DNA of 64,000 nucleotides from Ectocarpus siliculosus (Eukaryota; Sar; Phaeophyceae; Ectocarpales; Ectocarpaceae). The position numbers and the translations under genes were made by a program. Every line of letters begins with the position of its first letter. Position 1 is the first letter of the stretch. The DNA lies in NCBI GenBank assembly GCA_000310025.1, contig FN649734.1:2685245-2749244 (forward strand), in the 5' to 3' direction. The notes below the pieces were generated by a model, which saw nothing but the letters and a program-made list of their open reading frames with translations, ran no database searches and was not told the origin of the DNA. This document shows positions 43,442 to 55,463 of the stretch, piece by piece.

Positions 43442-45471
43442 CTACAGCTTCTCCGGAAAATTCATCAACTTGCGCCGGTGGTACTGCAGACTGGCCCTGC
43501 TAAGGGCCTTGGTTAGGAGGTCCGCGTGTTGCTCCGTTGTCGGAACGAACTTGACCGAAATATCCCTCGACCTAAACAATCCGCGGATAAAATGAAACCT
43601 CACGTCGATGTGTTTCGTGCGACCTGAGCTGAGGGGGTTCTGCACCAACGCTATGGCCCCCTGGTTGTCCTCAAGGACCTGGATGCTGCTACCACTGGTC
43701 TCTGGGGCAACAAGCGAAAGCACAGCACGCACAAACAACGCTTCCTTGACGCCCTCCCCGGGAGCAATGTACTCGGCTTCCGTCGAAGACAAAGACACGA
43801 TGCTCTGTGTCTTGCTACCATGGCTGACTACGGTACCTCCAACCGTCGCTGCCAACCCTGACACCGAACGCCTATCCTCCGTGTCGGCGTAGCTAGCGTC
43901 TACGTACACGGCCAGCCCTAACCCCGATCCCCGTTGGTAGGCGATGCCGAGGTCCCTCGTCTGCTTTAGGTAGCCGAGCATCTTCTGTATCGCGTCCCAG
44001 TGCCTCTTCGCCGGGGCGTGGGCGTGGCGCGCTACCGCACGCACGGCGAACGATACGTCTGGACGCGAGAACGTCGACACCCACATCATGCTGCCGATGG
44101 CCTCCCTCACCGGCCACTCCCCTCCCTTCTCATCATCTCGCTTCGGTCCTAGGTCGGCACCGGGGATAGCGGGGATGTGGGAGGTCGATTGCACATCAAA
44201 GCGTTTCACCATGCTGTCAATGTATGCGGTTTGGGAGATTCTAAGAGTCCCAGTCTCTACATCTCTCTCGATGGCACACCCGTCAAACCATTCACACTCT
44301 CCAAGTTTTTTTGGTGGGAAATTTCTTGTTGAGAGAAGCAAGCAACTCCTCACAATCCTCGTCAGACCCAGCCACCAGAATGTCATCCACGTAGATCACG
44401 ATAATCATCACCACGACTTCGTCTACTATCTTGCGGAAAACGCACGGGTCCGCCTTGCACTGTTCGAACCCGTTCTCGACTAGCGTATCAGCAGCGTGGT
44501 ACCCCCACTGCCTACCGCTCTGCTTCAGACCGTAAACCGCACGCTCAGCCTTAACAATTTTATGCGATTTGTCCCCGCACCCAGCGGGGAGCCTCAGAAA
44601 AACCTCCTCGTCTAGCGTGGCGTGTGTGTACGCCTGCTTCACATCCCAGTGATTGAGGTTCATGCCCTTCTCGTTTGCTACCGCAAGCATCAGCTTAATG
44701 GATGCGGATGAGGGGCAAGGGGAAGACGAATGGAAATAATCGACGTTCGGGATTTGCGAAAACCCCCTAGCAACCAGACGCGCTTTGAACTTGTCTATCT
44801 TCCCTTCCTTGTTGGTCTTCCAACTAAAACACCCCTTTGAGCTCACAGGCCTGCGCCCCTCTGGCGTGCCGTCTACGAATGAAAACGTCCCCGTGCCCAA
44901 GTGTCCTTCAAACTCTTCCCTCATGGCCTGTTCCCACCCCTCTCTGTACACAGACATGGCAACGCCGGCTACGGTCATGGGGGGGGGTTCTACATCACTC
45001 GGACGCTTGCCTATGGGGGATTCACTTAGCTCGTGGGACGCCAGAGCCGTCTCGAAGGCGTCTGGCGAGTTGATCATGAGGTCCACCGCACCCAGCAGGA
45101 AGTCCTCCGCCTCTTGGTGCGCAGCGTGGGCCTCCTCGGAGCGCTCGAACAGCAACTCTCGCACCACCCTCGCCTCTAGCCCCTCCGCCACGTGGAGTAC
45201 CGCCGAGAGCATCCAGCGGGTGAACTCCTCCGTGCTGTTGACGGGCAGGCTCGCCACCGAGGCGAGCAGGGCTTCGGCACTTGTCGGCGACGGGGGCGAC
45301 TCGTACCTCGGGTTTCTGCGAGGGTTTTCTCTGGTGCGGCGGCTGGTGAGTTCCGCCGGCTTGTCGAAGCGAGCTAAGGGTTACCGTCACGTCGCCATAC
45401 CCTACAATAGGGAAGGTTTCTCCTGCGGCGACGCGCACGTCGATCACACTCTTCGTAACGAACGAGCCCAT
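43442..45471 (-). mobile_element. Outer Copia pol part (reverse transcriptase and RNase H)
   Basis: Minus-strand sequence shows Copia RT motifs (FKARLVARGFSQ, WDVKQAYTHATL, AVYGLKQSGRQW, IYVDDILVAGSDEDC) and the Copia RNase H region (VDASYADTEDRRSVSG, SLSSTEAEYIA, HIDVRFHFIRGL). It is fossil coding sequence of the outer element; I saw no integrase core. Confidence 0.85.
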
Positions 45472-45577
45472 CTGAGTTCGCGAACATGTGGGTGGTAGCG
45501 CCGCCTAGCCTGCTCTACACCCCCTCGACCAACGACTCTGCGACACTCGCCTGAGATGTCACCGACCACCAGCGCCT

Positions 45578-45582
45578 CTTCT
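45578..45582 (+). repeat. Target-site duplication of the inner Copia (left)
   Basis: CTTCT directly precedes the inner element and recurs at 52867-52871 directly after it, as expected for a 5-bp Copia target duplication. Confidence 0.65.
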
Positions 45583-45913
45583 ATTCGATATACTCGTAGC
45601 ATAGCATGGGGGTGGTATATTGCGTATACATATGCGGGGATTGCAGTGACGAACTACGGAGGAACAAGAAGTTTCTTTGTGTTTTCCTTGGGAGTGTAGT
45701 AGATTGGTGGAGATTCATGGAGATTCGTTCTAGGTATTAAAGCGTTATGCGTGACTTGATGCCGTGATGGAATGACGAGCTCAAGCACGCCCCCGATGAA
45801 TACAACACGTTTTTCACCACGTCTACACGTCTTTACCTACCCGTGCGGCCCGTCATGGCCGAGCTGCTCTACGCTCCCATCACACACAACTGAGCCACCC
45901 GAATTATCGATCA
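45583..45913 (+). repeat. Inner Copia 5' LTR
   Basis: 331 bp, from ATTCGATATACTCGTAGCAT to GAATTATCGATCA. It is the same length as and identical by eye to the right LTR. Confidence 0.88.
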
Positions 45914-45997
45914 CGCTAGCGTATGACACGTCGTCTACGAGATTCGAGTCGAGCTTAGTTTGGAGTATCGCTTTGCGGCGATCAGCAGCAGCCACCG

Positions 45998-47770
45998 ATG
46001 AGCGACACCGAGCAAGATCGAGTGAGCGCCCGACTAGCAGAGGAGGAAGCCCGGATCAACTACTTGGTCGAACAGAGGGTAGAAGCAAGACTGGCCGAGA
46101 TGTCGAGGCAAGAAGCAGAGGAGCGGAGGACAGATGACGTCCGGACCGGAAGAGAGCACGAGGATCGCCACCAGCAACACGCGGGGCGGCCATCGGCCAA
46201 CCCGACGACCGACGAAATCGCCCGCACACTCGCCGACGCCCTCACCGGTCGACTTCACGTCTCATCAGGGGACATGGGTAGAGTACCCATTAACGCAGGG
46301 ACGGTTCGAATGACTGAGACTAAGCGCCTAGCGCCTTGGGATGGTGTTTTCAAGCAAGGGGAGGATGAGCAGGCTAAGTTTTTGATATTTCGATCGAACA
46401 TGGTAGCTATGTTTGCCCAGGAAGGAGTGCGTGACGTAGTACTGACTGAAGAAAAAATTCCAGTTGGGAAAGAAGGCGTGAGCATGGAGGAGATGCGTAG
46501 GGTGCATTCGAGTGGACGGGTAGAAAAGGCAATAACGGCGTGGAACCTGCTGATCACGACAGTGACATACATGCCAATCCTAACCCAGATCATCGCCGAT
46601 GGGAGTCCTAGTGGAGGTTGGAAGATATTCCTCAATTATTACGAGCCGCGTGCCAGGGCCGAAAAAGAAAGGCTGTCATCTCAATATCACGCTCTTGAGA
46701 TGAAAGTAGGGGAGACCCCGCAAGAGTACTTCGGGAGATTTGCTGTTTTGCGCAGTAGGCTCGCCTCGCACGGTGTTGTTTTCTCCGACGATGATGCCAA
46801 TGCCCACATGGTATACCACCTTTCCGACGAGTACTCGGTAGAGAAGAAGATTCTGACCATGTCACCGATTCCCCCCTCGCGCGAGACAATTGAAAAGGCT
46901 GTGCGAGATGCTCATGCGGACTCGGTTCGCCGTCGGGAGGGGGAACCGAAGAATGGCGCGGGGCACGCGTTCGTCGCTTCCGGTGGCATCCGGGGCGATG
47001 GACGTGTCCAAAATGGGTCGAGTGGAAACGGCGGGGGTCAGGACGGAAACGGAGGCGCCCGGAGTCGGAGCAGGAGCAGGGTGAGAGGAAACAAGAAAGG
47101 CGGAGGTGAGAGAGGAGCCGACAACGACCACTGCTACCTACATCCGCGCTTGTTCCACACCAACGCCCAGTGCTACACCCAGCGCGACCGTCGGAAGGAG
47201 CAGGAGCAGCAGCAGCCCCAACAGCAGCAGTCTCAGCAACAGCAACCCCAACAGCAGCAGTCTCAGCAACAGCAGCCTCAGCAACAGCAGCCTCAGCAAC
47301 AGCAACTTCACGGACCGCCGCCGCAGCAGCCGAGCTACAGTGGGGGGGGCTGGGGCGGTGGGCCTCAGCACGGACCTCACAGCGGCTACGGAGGACAGCA
47401 TCAGCACAGGTATGCAGCGCCCCCTCGTCCTCCACAACCGCCTTGGCGGCCTCCGTACGGGCACGCTAATGTGATGCACGCGTATAGTACTATGCCCTAC
47501 GGGGGGCCCGCGAATGGTACCGAGTATGGCGGGTGGGAGCAGCAGCAGCAGCAGCAGCAGCCTTCGCCAGACTACTACCAGCAGCAGCCGTACTACCCGC
47601 CTCCGACACCGTACTACCAGCAGCAGCAGCCACCATCGCAGCCTCCGCCACCGCCGTCGTTTCAGCCGCAGCAGCAGCAGCACTCCACCCATGCCCCGCC
47701 CCAGTCGCCCTCTCCCGGAGCAGCAACCTATCCGCCTGGGCATCTCCACTCCCTGATGGCACACTTTGTG
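45998..47770 (+). mobile_element. Inner Copia gag region
   Basis: It begins with MSDTEQDRVSARLAEEEARI, a charged coiled-coil-like start, followed by a Copia gag-like helical domain (ITAWNLLITTVTYM, YFGRFAVLRSRLASHGVVF, MVYHLSDEY), a basic Gly/Arg/Ser stretch with a Cys/His cluster (CYLHPRLFHTNAQC), and a long Gln/Pro-rich segment around 47195-47700. Confidence 0.8.
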
Positions 47771-47879
47771 TCCGCTGACGAGATGAGTTCGCTTTCGGTT
47801 TCGAGTGATGTAAGCAGTGTTGCATGTGGTGATGATCTTGGCTTTGCTTTGTCTGCACAGAGTTGCGAATACAGTCCTG

Positions 47880-49760
47880 GTAGGGAGGTATTTTGGTCTG
47901 ATAGCGGTGCAAGCAACCATTTTGTGAGTAACAGCTCCAAGATGTACAACATCTCGCCTGTCCCCCCCGGCAAAGAATTCATCAAAGTAGGCAATGGTGC
48001 TTATTTGCGCGTGGAGTGCGTAGGTAGTGTCAATCTGGCATTTCACATGGCAGGAGGTCGATCGGGAGAAGCGGATTTCTGTGTCCAATTGACAGACGTG
48101 TACGTAGTACCAGGGATTTCGTTCAACTTGTTCTCTCTGCACCACACGCAGAAAAAGCACAGGATAATGTTGGATGAGAGGGGTGTGCACCTTTTCGGTG
48201 GTCGGCTTAGTTTCGCATACTCGGATATCGGATGCTCTCTATCGGCCACCCGCTTGCCTCCCTCGTACCGCGACGGTGATGTAATCCCCTCTACCGTTGT
48301 CCCTCCCCCCGTTGTCCGCCAAGCGTCTCCGCCTGGTGTTGGTACTGGCCTTTTCGCGCAAAACCCCCCTCCCCCTTCTCAGATTTCAGGATCGGGTGCA
48401 GGATGCGGTCCGAGTTCCAGCTTCCCGTCCATCGGTCCCGCCGGTGTTGTACCTTCGGCTCCGAGCTTCCCGTCCATCGGTCCCGCCGGTGTTGTACCTT
48501 CGGCTTCGAGCTTCCCGCCCATCGGCGCTGCCGGTGTCGTACCTTCGAGTTCGAGCATCCCGTCCACCACTTCCGGTGTAGTACCTCCGAGTGATGCTTC
48601 CCCGCCTATCGATGTTGATTTAGTGTCTCCGTCGATCCGAGATTTTCAGCCTGCCCTAGCCGCAGCCATCGCCTCATCCGACGTCCTGTCCCCCTCAGTC
48701 GTGAACCCGAATGTGTCGCGAGAGATAGAGATCATGCCCCTTGAGTCCCAGGATAATTTGCCTTTGATGGACATGAGTATGTTCTTGGATGTAGGCTTGA
48801 TGAACGGACAGGACTCGGTCCCGCCGGGTGACTTTTATCCCGACCCATTAGGCGTATGTGAGTCCGTGAAGCCCCCCGTTGCGTTCGCTGTGATGCAAGA
48901 TGAGTTGGACGTGCTCAGAGACTTTGTTGTCGAGTGCCGTGTGCAGCAAGATGTAGGTCCCCCCTCCCTTTCCCATGCTTTGGCGATTATCGCCCCCGGT
49001 GGTCCAGCGTTCACTGTAGGAAAACCCACGTCCACCATCGACATTAATTTGTTCCACGCTTCCACCGGCCACGTGAATGAATTCTTGATGAGGGAAACCG
49101 CAAAGCAGCAGGGTGTTCAATTGGTGGGGGAACTGCAGCCATGCGTCGGCTGCATCGAGGCGAAGGGCAGGAGGGCCCCGGTGCCGCGGCGTGGAGTCAC
49201 CCGCGCGGCGGTACCGTTCGGCAAGGTGCACATCGACATCACCGGCCCGTACTCTGAGGCGTTCGATGGTTCTCGTTACCTGATCATGTTCGTGGACAGC
49301 GCGTCGCGGTGGCAACGGGCGTACGGCATGCGTGCCAAGAGCGACACCCTGACGTACACGCGGCGCTTCCTCGCCGACCTGAACGGCAACGGTACTCCGG
49401 GGTGTTTCCGCATGGACAACGGTGGTGAGTTCACCAGTGCTGCCTTCGTCGCGTTCTGCGACGCCGCTGGCATCCGGCGCGAGTACACCGCGCCCGACAC
49501 CCCGAAGCAGAATGCGGTCGTCGAGAGCGCAATCTGGCGCGCTATGAAGGGGGGCCACGCCGCCCGTCGCCACGTCCTCTCCATGGGCCACGTCGACCTC
49601 GCCTCTATCCCCGGTATGGACGCCAACGGACACCGGCTATGGCTTGCATCGGCGATCTGGGCCTCCGGCTGCTTCAACCGTTCCGCGACGTCGGCCAACC
49701 CGGCCTGGATGTCGCCGTTCGAGGCCTTCTTCGGACGTAAACCGCCGCTCAACGTCGTCC
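47880..49760 (+). mobile_element. Inner Copia protease and integrase region
   Basis: The protease motif FWSDSGASNHF lies near 47890. A Pro/Ser-rich stretch contains near-identical ~54-bp tandem repeats around 48412-48560 (SSFPSIGPAGVVPSAPSFPS type). The pre-integrase zinc-binding H-H-C-C pattern (LFHASTGHVNEF, CVGCIEAKGR) lies near 49050-49170, then the integrase core (VHIDITGPYSEAF, RMDNGGEFTSAAF, TPKQNAVVESAI). Confidence 0.85.
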
Positions 49761-50829
49761 CTTTTTTCTAGGAGGGGATGATGCGCGTGAAGCGCGCCAG
49801 CAAGGCGGACGTCCAATCCGTGCGTTGCTTCTACATGCACGGAGCGCGCAACCACTCCGCCGCCACTGCCGTCGTTCTCCGCGCCGACACCGGAAGGATC
49901 TGCCTGTCCAACAACGTCGTGTGGATCAACCGCCGCACCGCCGTGCCGGCGCCGGTACCGGCCAGCGGGGGGGGCTCTTCGGTCACCGCGGCGCCCTCGC
50001 CGGCCGCCGCCGTTCCTGCAGCCGCTGCCGCACCGCCACCGCCATGGGCATCGCGGACGTACACCTACACCCCGCCCACAGCGACCACCGCTTCGCCGCC
50101 GCCCACTTCTCCGTCGATCTTCACAGGGTCCGGAGCCGCGTCGCCGATCTCCACGGCGTCTTCGAGTGCACCGCCGTCCACCGCAGCCACGCCGCCCCGT
50201 CCACCGCCGACACCCCCGCCCGCAAGCGCCGCCGCTCCCGCTCCCCATCACCCGCCGCTTTCACAGCGAGCCGTCAGAGAATTGGGCGAGAAGGAAACCA
50301 GAGTGCATGGCCGTACGCGCGGCGACCGAGTGCGCTTCATGGTATGAGCAACAGCAACCGCCGTCGCCGTCAGGTGGCGGCACCGCTCTCCAACACCGCC
50401 TTGGGCTGCTGTCGATGATGGGCAAGGATGCGCTCGTCTCGTCGCTCGCCACCCGGGAGGCCGTCGATCAAGGACGTCGAGACCTGCCACCGTCCGCCAG
50501 CATCGCCCCTCCCGCTCCCCCACCGCCGCAAGATACGAGTTTAGCAGGCCATGGGAGCGGGGGGGCCGCAGGAGCTGGAGGGCCGGGGGGCCTGCACATG
50601 TTCGCAGCAATGTTCGCCACCCGCGAGGACGTGGAAGCCACTCTTCGTGCCAAGCGCCCTCCTGACAAGATGCCGGACCTCCCTCACTGCCTCGCCAGCG
50701 ACCTCCGCGTGCCGAAAACGTTCAAGGAGGCCATGCGGTCTCAACATTCAGAGTTGTGGGATGATGCAGTCGGTCGGGAGTTTTTCGGTCTGTTGGATGC
50801 AGGTACTTTTAGTCCGGTGTAGCAACCAG

Positions 50830-52244
50830 TAGAAAACTTCATCAACGCCAAGTGGGTATTCAACTGTAAGGCAGACGAGTACGGATGGCCGACGAAATTC
50901 AAGGCAAGACTTGTAGCGCGGGGGGACATGCAGAGGGCTTCGATTGATTTTGGAGAATTGTTTGCACCCACCGTATCCGTGTCTAGTGTGCGTTTGTTGG
51001 CAGCTTTGGCATGTGAGCAGAACCTTGACTTGTGTCATTTCGATATTCAGCAGGCGTTTGTGCAGTCTGAGCTTGAAGAGGATGTTTTCATGCGTCTCCC
51101 GCAAGGTTGTGGTAGGTTATCTGGACTGATCGTGAAGCTATGCAAGAGTCTGTACGGTTTGAAGCAGGCGTCACGACAATGGCATGCGCACCTGACGAGG
51201 TGTTTGTTACTTTTAGGATTTGTACAATGTTTGGCGGATGCATGTGTTTTTCGATTTATGGAGGATGGATGTGTGATCATGATCATCGTGGTCCACGTGG
51301 ATGACATTTTTGCCGTAGGGCAGAAGGAGAGATGTGACAAGTTTGGCAGAGACCTCAACGAGATGGTCCCCGTGAAGAACCTTGGGGAGTTGAGGTGGTA
51401 CTCCGCGTGCTTTTACCAGAGAGATCTAGAGAGAGGCCTTTTGAGGATCTCGCAGCAAAGGTTTGCAGAAGAGTTGGCTGCAGAGTACGGCGTAGAGTGG
51501 GGGAAGAGTGTGCCCTTGCCTGTGAGCATGAAGCTCACCGACTTTGACGAGGACGAAGCGTGTGCTGATGTCCCTTTCCGCGAGTTGGTAGGATCCCTGA
51601 TGTGGTTGGCCACTCAAACCAGGCCGGACATCGCGAATGCAGTACGAGCAGTAGCGCGGTATTGCGCGTCTCCCAAGATGGTGCACTGGAAGGCAGCACT
51701 TGGTATTTTAGGGTACGTGCGTAGGACGAGTTGGATGGGGATTACATTTGAGAGGGGTGTGGTGACTGGCATGAGCATGCAGGTGTTTGTGGATGCTGAC
51801 TATGCGAGCAAGGCAGCAGACCGTAGGTCGGTTTCAGGAGGACTAGTGATGTGTGGGGGTGGGTGTGTGACTTGGTTTTCGAGGACGCAGAAGTGCGTTA
51901 CGCTTTCCACAACGGAAGCAGAGTATGTGGCAATTGCCGACGTCTTGAAGGAGGTGCTTTTCTTGAGGCAAGTTTGGCGTTTTATGTTGCCAGATGCAGG
52001 TATGCCGTGCATTCAAATCTTCGAGGATAATCAGGGAGCGATTCAGATTGCGCACAACCCGATCACGAACTCAAACTCGAAGCACATTGATGTACGGCAT
52101 CACTTTATCAGGGAACTGGTAGAGAGGAAGGAGATTTCGATTACTCATGTGGCGTCGGAGTTTCAGCATGCAGATTTCTTGACGAAGGCTATCAGCAAGG
52201 AATCTTTTGCGTTGCACAGAGACTTTGTGATGAATTTGCAGTGA
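50830..52244 (+). mobile_element. Inner Copia reverse transcriptase and RNase H region
   Basis: RT motifs: WVFNCKADEYGWPTKFKARL, CHFDIQQAFVQSELEEDVFM, SLYGLKQASRQWHAHL and VVHVDDIFAVGQ. RNase H motifs: VDADYASKAADRRSVSGG, TLSTTEAEYVAIADV and KHIDVRHHFIRELVERKEIS. This is standard Copia order; the region just upstream (49780-50820) is a Pro/Ala-rich linker. Confidence 0.88.
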
Positions 52245-52535
52245 CAGAGGTGTTTTGGGATCAAATCGTGCTTTGCCGTTGAGTGGAAGAGAGAGGATAT
52301 GTACGAGTTTGAACAAGAGATAGAGAGGGTCAAGTGGAGATGGTAGTGTTTTGTCCGGGATTTTTCTTGATGATTTGGAAGAGTTGGTATGCGATTGATT
52401 GTTTTTGGAGGTATTGTTTTGGTGTTGGAGTTTTCGATTTTGTCTTGGTTTTGATTTGTTTTGGGATGAACTGGTATGATAAGGATGACTTTGATATTTT
52501 GTTGGAGCATGACGATGCATACGAGCAGGGGGGCT

Positions 52536-52866
52536 ATTCGATATACTCGTAGCATAGCATGGGGGTGGTATATTGCGTATACATATGCGGGGATTGCAGT
52601 GACGAACTACGGAGGAACAAGAAGTTTCTTTGTGTTTTCCTTGGGAGTGTAGTAGATTGGTGGAGATTCATGGAGATTCGTTCTAGGTATTAAAGCGTTA
52701 TGCGTGACTTGATGCCGTGATGGAATGACGAGCTCAAGCACGCCCCCGATGAATACAACACGTTTTTCACCACGTCTACACGTCTTTACCTACCCGTGCG
52801 GCCCGTCATGGCCGAGCTGCTCTACGCTCCCATCACACACAACTGAGCCACCCGAATTATCGATCA
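52536..52866 (+). repeat. Inner Copia 3' LTR
   Basis: 331 bp, identical by eye to 45583-45913. It is followed by CTTCT at 52867-52871. Confidence 0.88.
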
Positions 52867-52871
52867 CTTCT

Positions 52872-54379
52872 GCCCCGTCCAGTGCTGTGGCGTCCGCAGA
52901 CGCCCCCCTCGCCGGCACTTCCACGACGAGCACCGCCTCCTCGGTCGGGCACTTGCTCTTGTCGTGCCCGTAGCCCTTGCATGTCTCACATCGCACGGGC
53001 TTGCTCTCGGGGCAGTTGGCCACCTGGTGGCCCTTCTTGCCGCACCGGAAACAGCGACCGCACATGCTACCCGCATCGTCGTCGCCGCCTCCGCCGCCGC
53101 CACCAGCCTTCGCGCCACCCCCTCTCCCCTTCTGGTTGCCGCCGCCGCCGCCGCCGCCCTTGCGGCGGCCGCTGTTGCCGCGGCCCGGCGCTCCTCCCCC
53201 GCCGCTACCATCGCTCGCGAGGAGAGCATGCTCCGCCCTACGCTGGCCCTTCGGAGCCTTCCTCCCCTCCGGGAGGCTCTCGTGCACCGTGCTCACGATC
53301 CTGAAGATCTCGGCTCTATCCAGCGCCGTAGCTGTCTCCAACAGGAACTTCGCTTGTTGGTACTCGGGTGGGAGGGAACCAACGAAGTGGCCGAGAACGA
53401 AGGGTTGTTCAGCATTGAGCCCCTTTTCGCGTAGGCGGGCATACAGCAGCTCGAGTGAGTAGAGGTGCTCGATGGGGTTGCTGTTGCTGTGTGTGGGGAT
53501 TGCAAAGTCGACCATCTTCCGCATCAAGGCCTGTTTTGACCCCTGTGACTCTGGATCGTAGACCTTTTCCAATTCCGCGAGGACCTCTTTCGCTGACGTA
53601 CAGTTACTGATGATTGCTTTGTCAGCTTCTTTTACCACAGCAGTAGTGATAAAGTGGAACGCCTGAAGCCCTCGTTGGACTTCTGCTCTCGTGTGCCCCC
53701 TACGGAGCAGTTCGGAAGTCGGCAAGTTTGGGTCGCACACGGGGATACTGCTCTCTGCATCCCCTATAAACTGCCCGTCCAAGTCGATGGTCTTCGCAGC
53801 TTGGATGAACGATTTTCGCCACGAATCAAATCCGTGGCTACGGCTTTTTCCGTCTAGAAGCGGGGCATTGACCGTTACTCTTTTCTGGTGGCTGCTGCTG
53901 TAGCCGTCGAGGTATTCTCCATTTCCTCGAATCACGGGTATCTCACCTGGGGGGTTTAACCCCCTCGCTTCCCCGTAGTCCGGTCCTATGCCCGGGCCCA
54001 CTCCGGCTGGTCTCGCAGGGTTCGCTCCCGATCTGCTGGCCCAGCCGCCTTCCAGCAGCTGCCGTGGTCCTTGCCCACCATCTCTCGCTTGCTGCTGGAG
54101 AAATCCCCCGCCTCCGCCGTGCGGCTGCAGGGGCTGATCTTGGCCTCCGGTGGCGGCAACCCAGCCGCCACTACTGGCTGCATCCGCCACGACGCTGCCA
54201 CGCTCCTTCTTCATCGACTCCTCCACCAGGGCCGCCAATTGCGAAATCTGCAGTTGCAAACTTGCAAGCTCTGCGTCGCGGCCCTCCTCCACCGACGGGC
54301 GGATCTGTTCTCCGCTCGCAGCAGTGGGCACCTCATCTCCGGTAGAGCTCATCCCGATGTGGCTTCCCTCGAGGGGCAA
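52872..54379 (-). mobile_element. Outer Copia gag region
   Basis: Minus-strand coding sequence starts MSSTGDEVPTAASGEQIRP just inside the right LTR. It has a Copia gag domain (FHFITTAVVKEADKAI, EHLYSLELLYARLREKGL, FVGSLPPEYQQAKFLLET), a Gly-rich stretch and two zinc knuckles (CGRCFRCGKKGHQVANC and CETCKGYGHDKSKC). Confidence 0.85.
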
Positions 54380-54389
54380 ATCCCTAGAG

Positions 54390-54659
54390 TGTTTGAGTGT
54401 TTGCGGCCTACGCCACTTATTTATCGAGTGAGACTGTTTCGATGATGTATTAACTTAACTTCACGAGAGGTAGGCGACCGTCCTTCTCACGGACGAAAGA
54501 GGGAGTGCTCCACACAGAGCAGCTCCAACGCTCCAACAGCAAGGAGGGGCCCCGTGACTCATCACGGTGCCCCCTACCAAACGGCAATCTCACCAATCTG
54601 CGTGACACCAAATCATACAGCACGTGTATCCAACACCAATGTTCGCAGACTCTCGAACA
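54390..54659 (-). repeat. Outer Copia LTR (right; 5' LTR in element orientation)
   Basis: 270 bp matching 42952-43221 with about five differences. The minus-strand gag region begins immediately to its left. Confidence 0.88.
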
Positions 54660-55463
54660 CCCTTCTCCGGCCGTGCAATTTCATGTCCAATCAAGACCCT
54701 GGCTAAACAACTTCCGTGTCGCCCAACCAACAGAACATTCCACCACTCGTTCCTTCGTGGCATCGCTCGTCCTATCGTCACTCCCTTCCACGACCCTCCT
54801 CCCGCCATGCCATATGACGTCTCAACGACACCTTCGCTTCCACCGCATGCATTGCTCACTCACTCGTCTTTCCGTGGCACCCACCCTCACCAACGCAGCT
54901 CCTTCTTCAACGTTGCTCTCGCCACACCATCTCTCGTCCATTCATTACCCTTACTACCCCAATTCACTGCCTTGCAGCCAACGCGGTATTCGCTCAAACG
55001 TTCCCGCCTGGCAATGGCCGTCCGAATTAACCCTTTCTCTAGAATTTGACCGCCTTACCATCTCGCGTCTGTTCAGGCTCGCAATACTTCCCCGACTCCT
55101 TGCCTTCCAACCAACGCGTTATTCATCCCCGATTTCCTGCCCGACAAGGGTCGTCATGTAGGCATCTTTTTCCTCCCACCATGCTACCGCCACGCTATCT
55201 CGCGACCAACCCGAGCTCCTGGACAAACCCAACCCGTGCCGCCAAGCCACCAATTCTTCACTCACTCTCACCTTCGTTGCAACAGTTATTGACCGTAAGC
55301 CCTTCCTCCGGCCTTCTCCCGCCATGCCACCTCGTGTTCGTCCGACCTCGTGACCCATCGATTCCTTGCCTTCCAACTCACGCTGTGTTCACTCACTGTC
55401 GCTTTCCGTGGCGCCACTGCTCCCGAAAACAACCCCTTTCCCGACGCTTATCCCATGGCGCTA
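54660..55463 (+). repeat. Long repeat copy 2, middle part
   Basis: The minisatellite resumes right after the outer Copia LTR. It is collinear with about 14986-15765 of copy 1: shared CCTGGCTAAACAACTTCCGT, CACCATGCTACCGCCACGCT and CTATCTCGCGACCA in the same order. Confidence 0.85.

Larger units (their letters stand above)
45583..52866 (+). mobile_element. Copia LTR retrotransposon, inner (nearly whole), inserted in the outer Copia
   Basis: The element is 7.28 kb with 331-bp LTRs (45583-45913 and 52536-52866) that look identical by eye, and a matching CTTCT on both sides. Plus-strand coding order is gag, protease, integrase, RT, RNase H, as in Copia. A purine-rich tract (GAGCAGGGGGG) sits just before the right LTR. 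The coding region looks nearly whole, with about two breaks. Identical LTRs point to a very recent insertion. Its protein sequence differs clearly from the outer element's, so the two belong to different Copia lineages. Confidence 0.9.
42952..54659 (-). mobile_element. Copia LTR retrotransposon, outer (broken; contains a second Copia element)
   Basis: Direct 270-bp LTRs at 42952-43221 and 54390-54659 enclose minus-strand Copia coding sequence: a gag-like part near the right LTR and a protease-to-RNase H part near the left LTR. A plus-strand Copia element (45583-52866) lies inside it. The two LTRs differ at about five positions by eye (roughly 98 percent identity), so it is relatively young but older than its guest. 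It is broken, by the guest and probably by a few further lesions. It sits inside the long repeat; the uninterrupted sequence is seen in copy 1 near 14973-14986. No clear target duplication was found. Confidence 0.88.

Noticed and set aside
47138-48190. 350-codon minus-strand frame rich in Arg/Leu
   Set aside because: It is the antisense of the Gln/Pro-rich gag segment of the inner Copia element.
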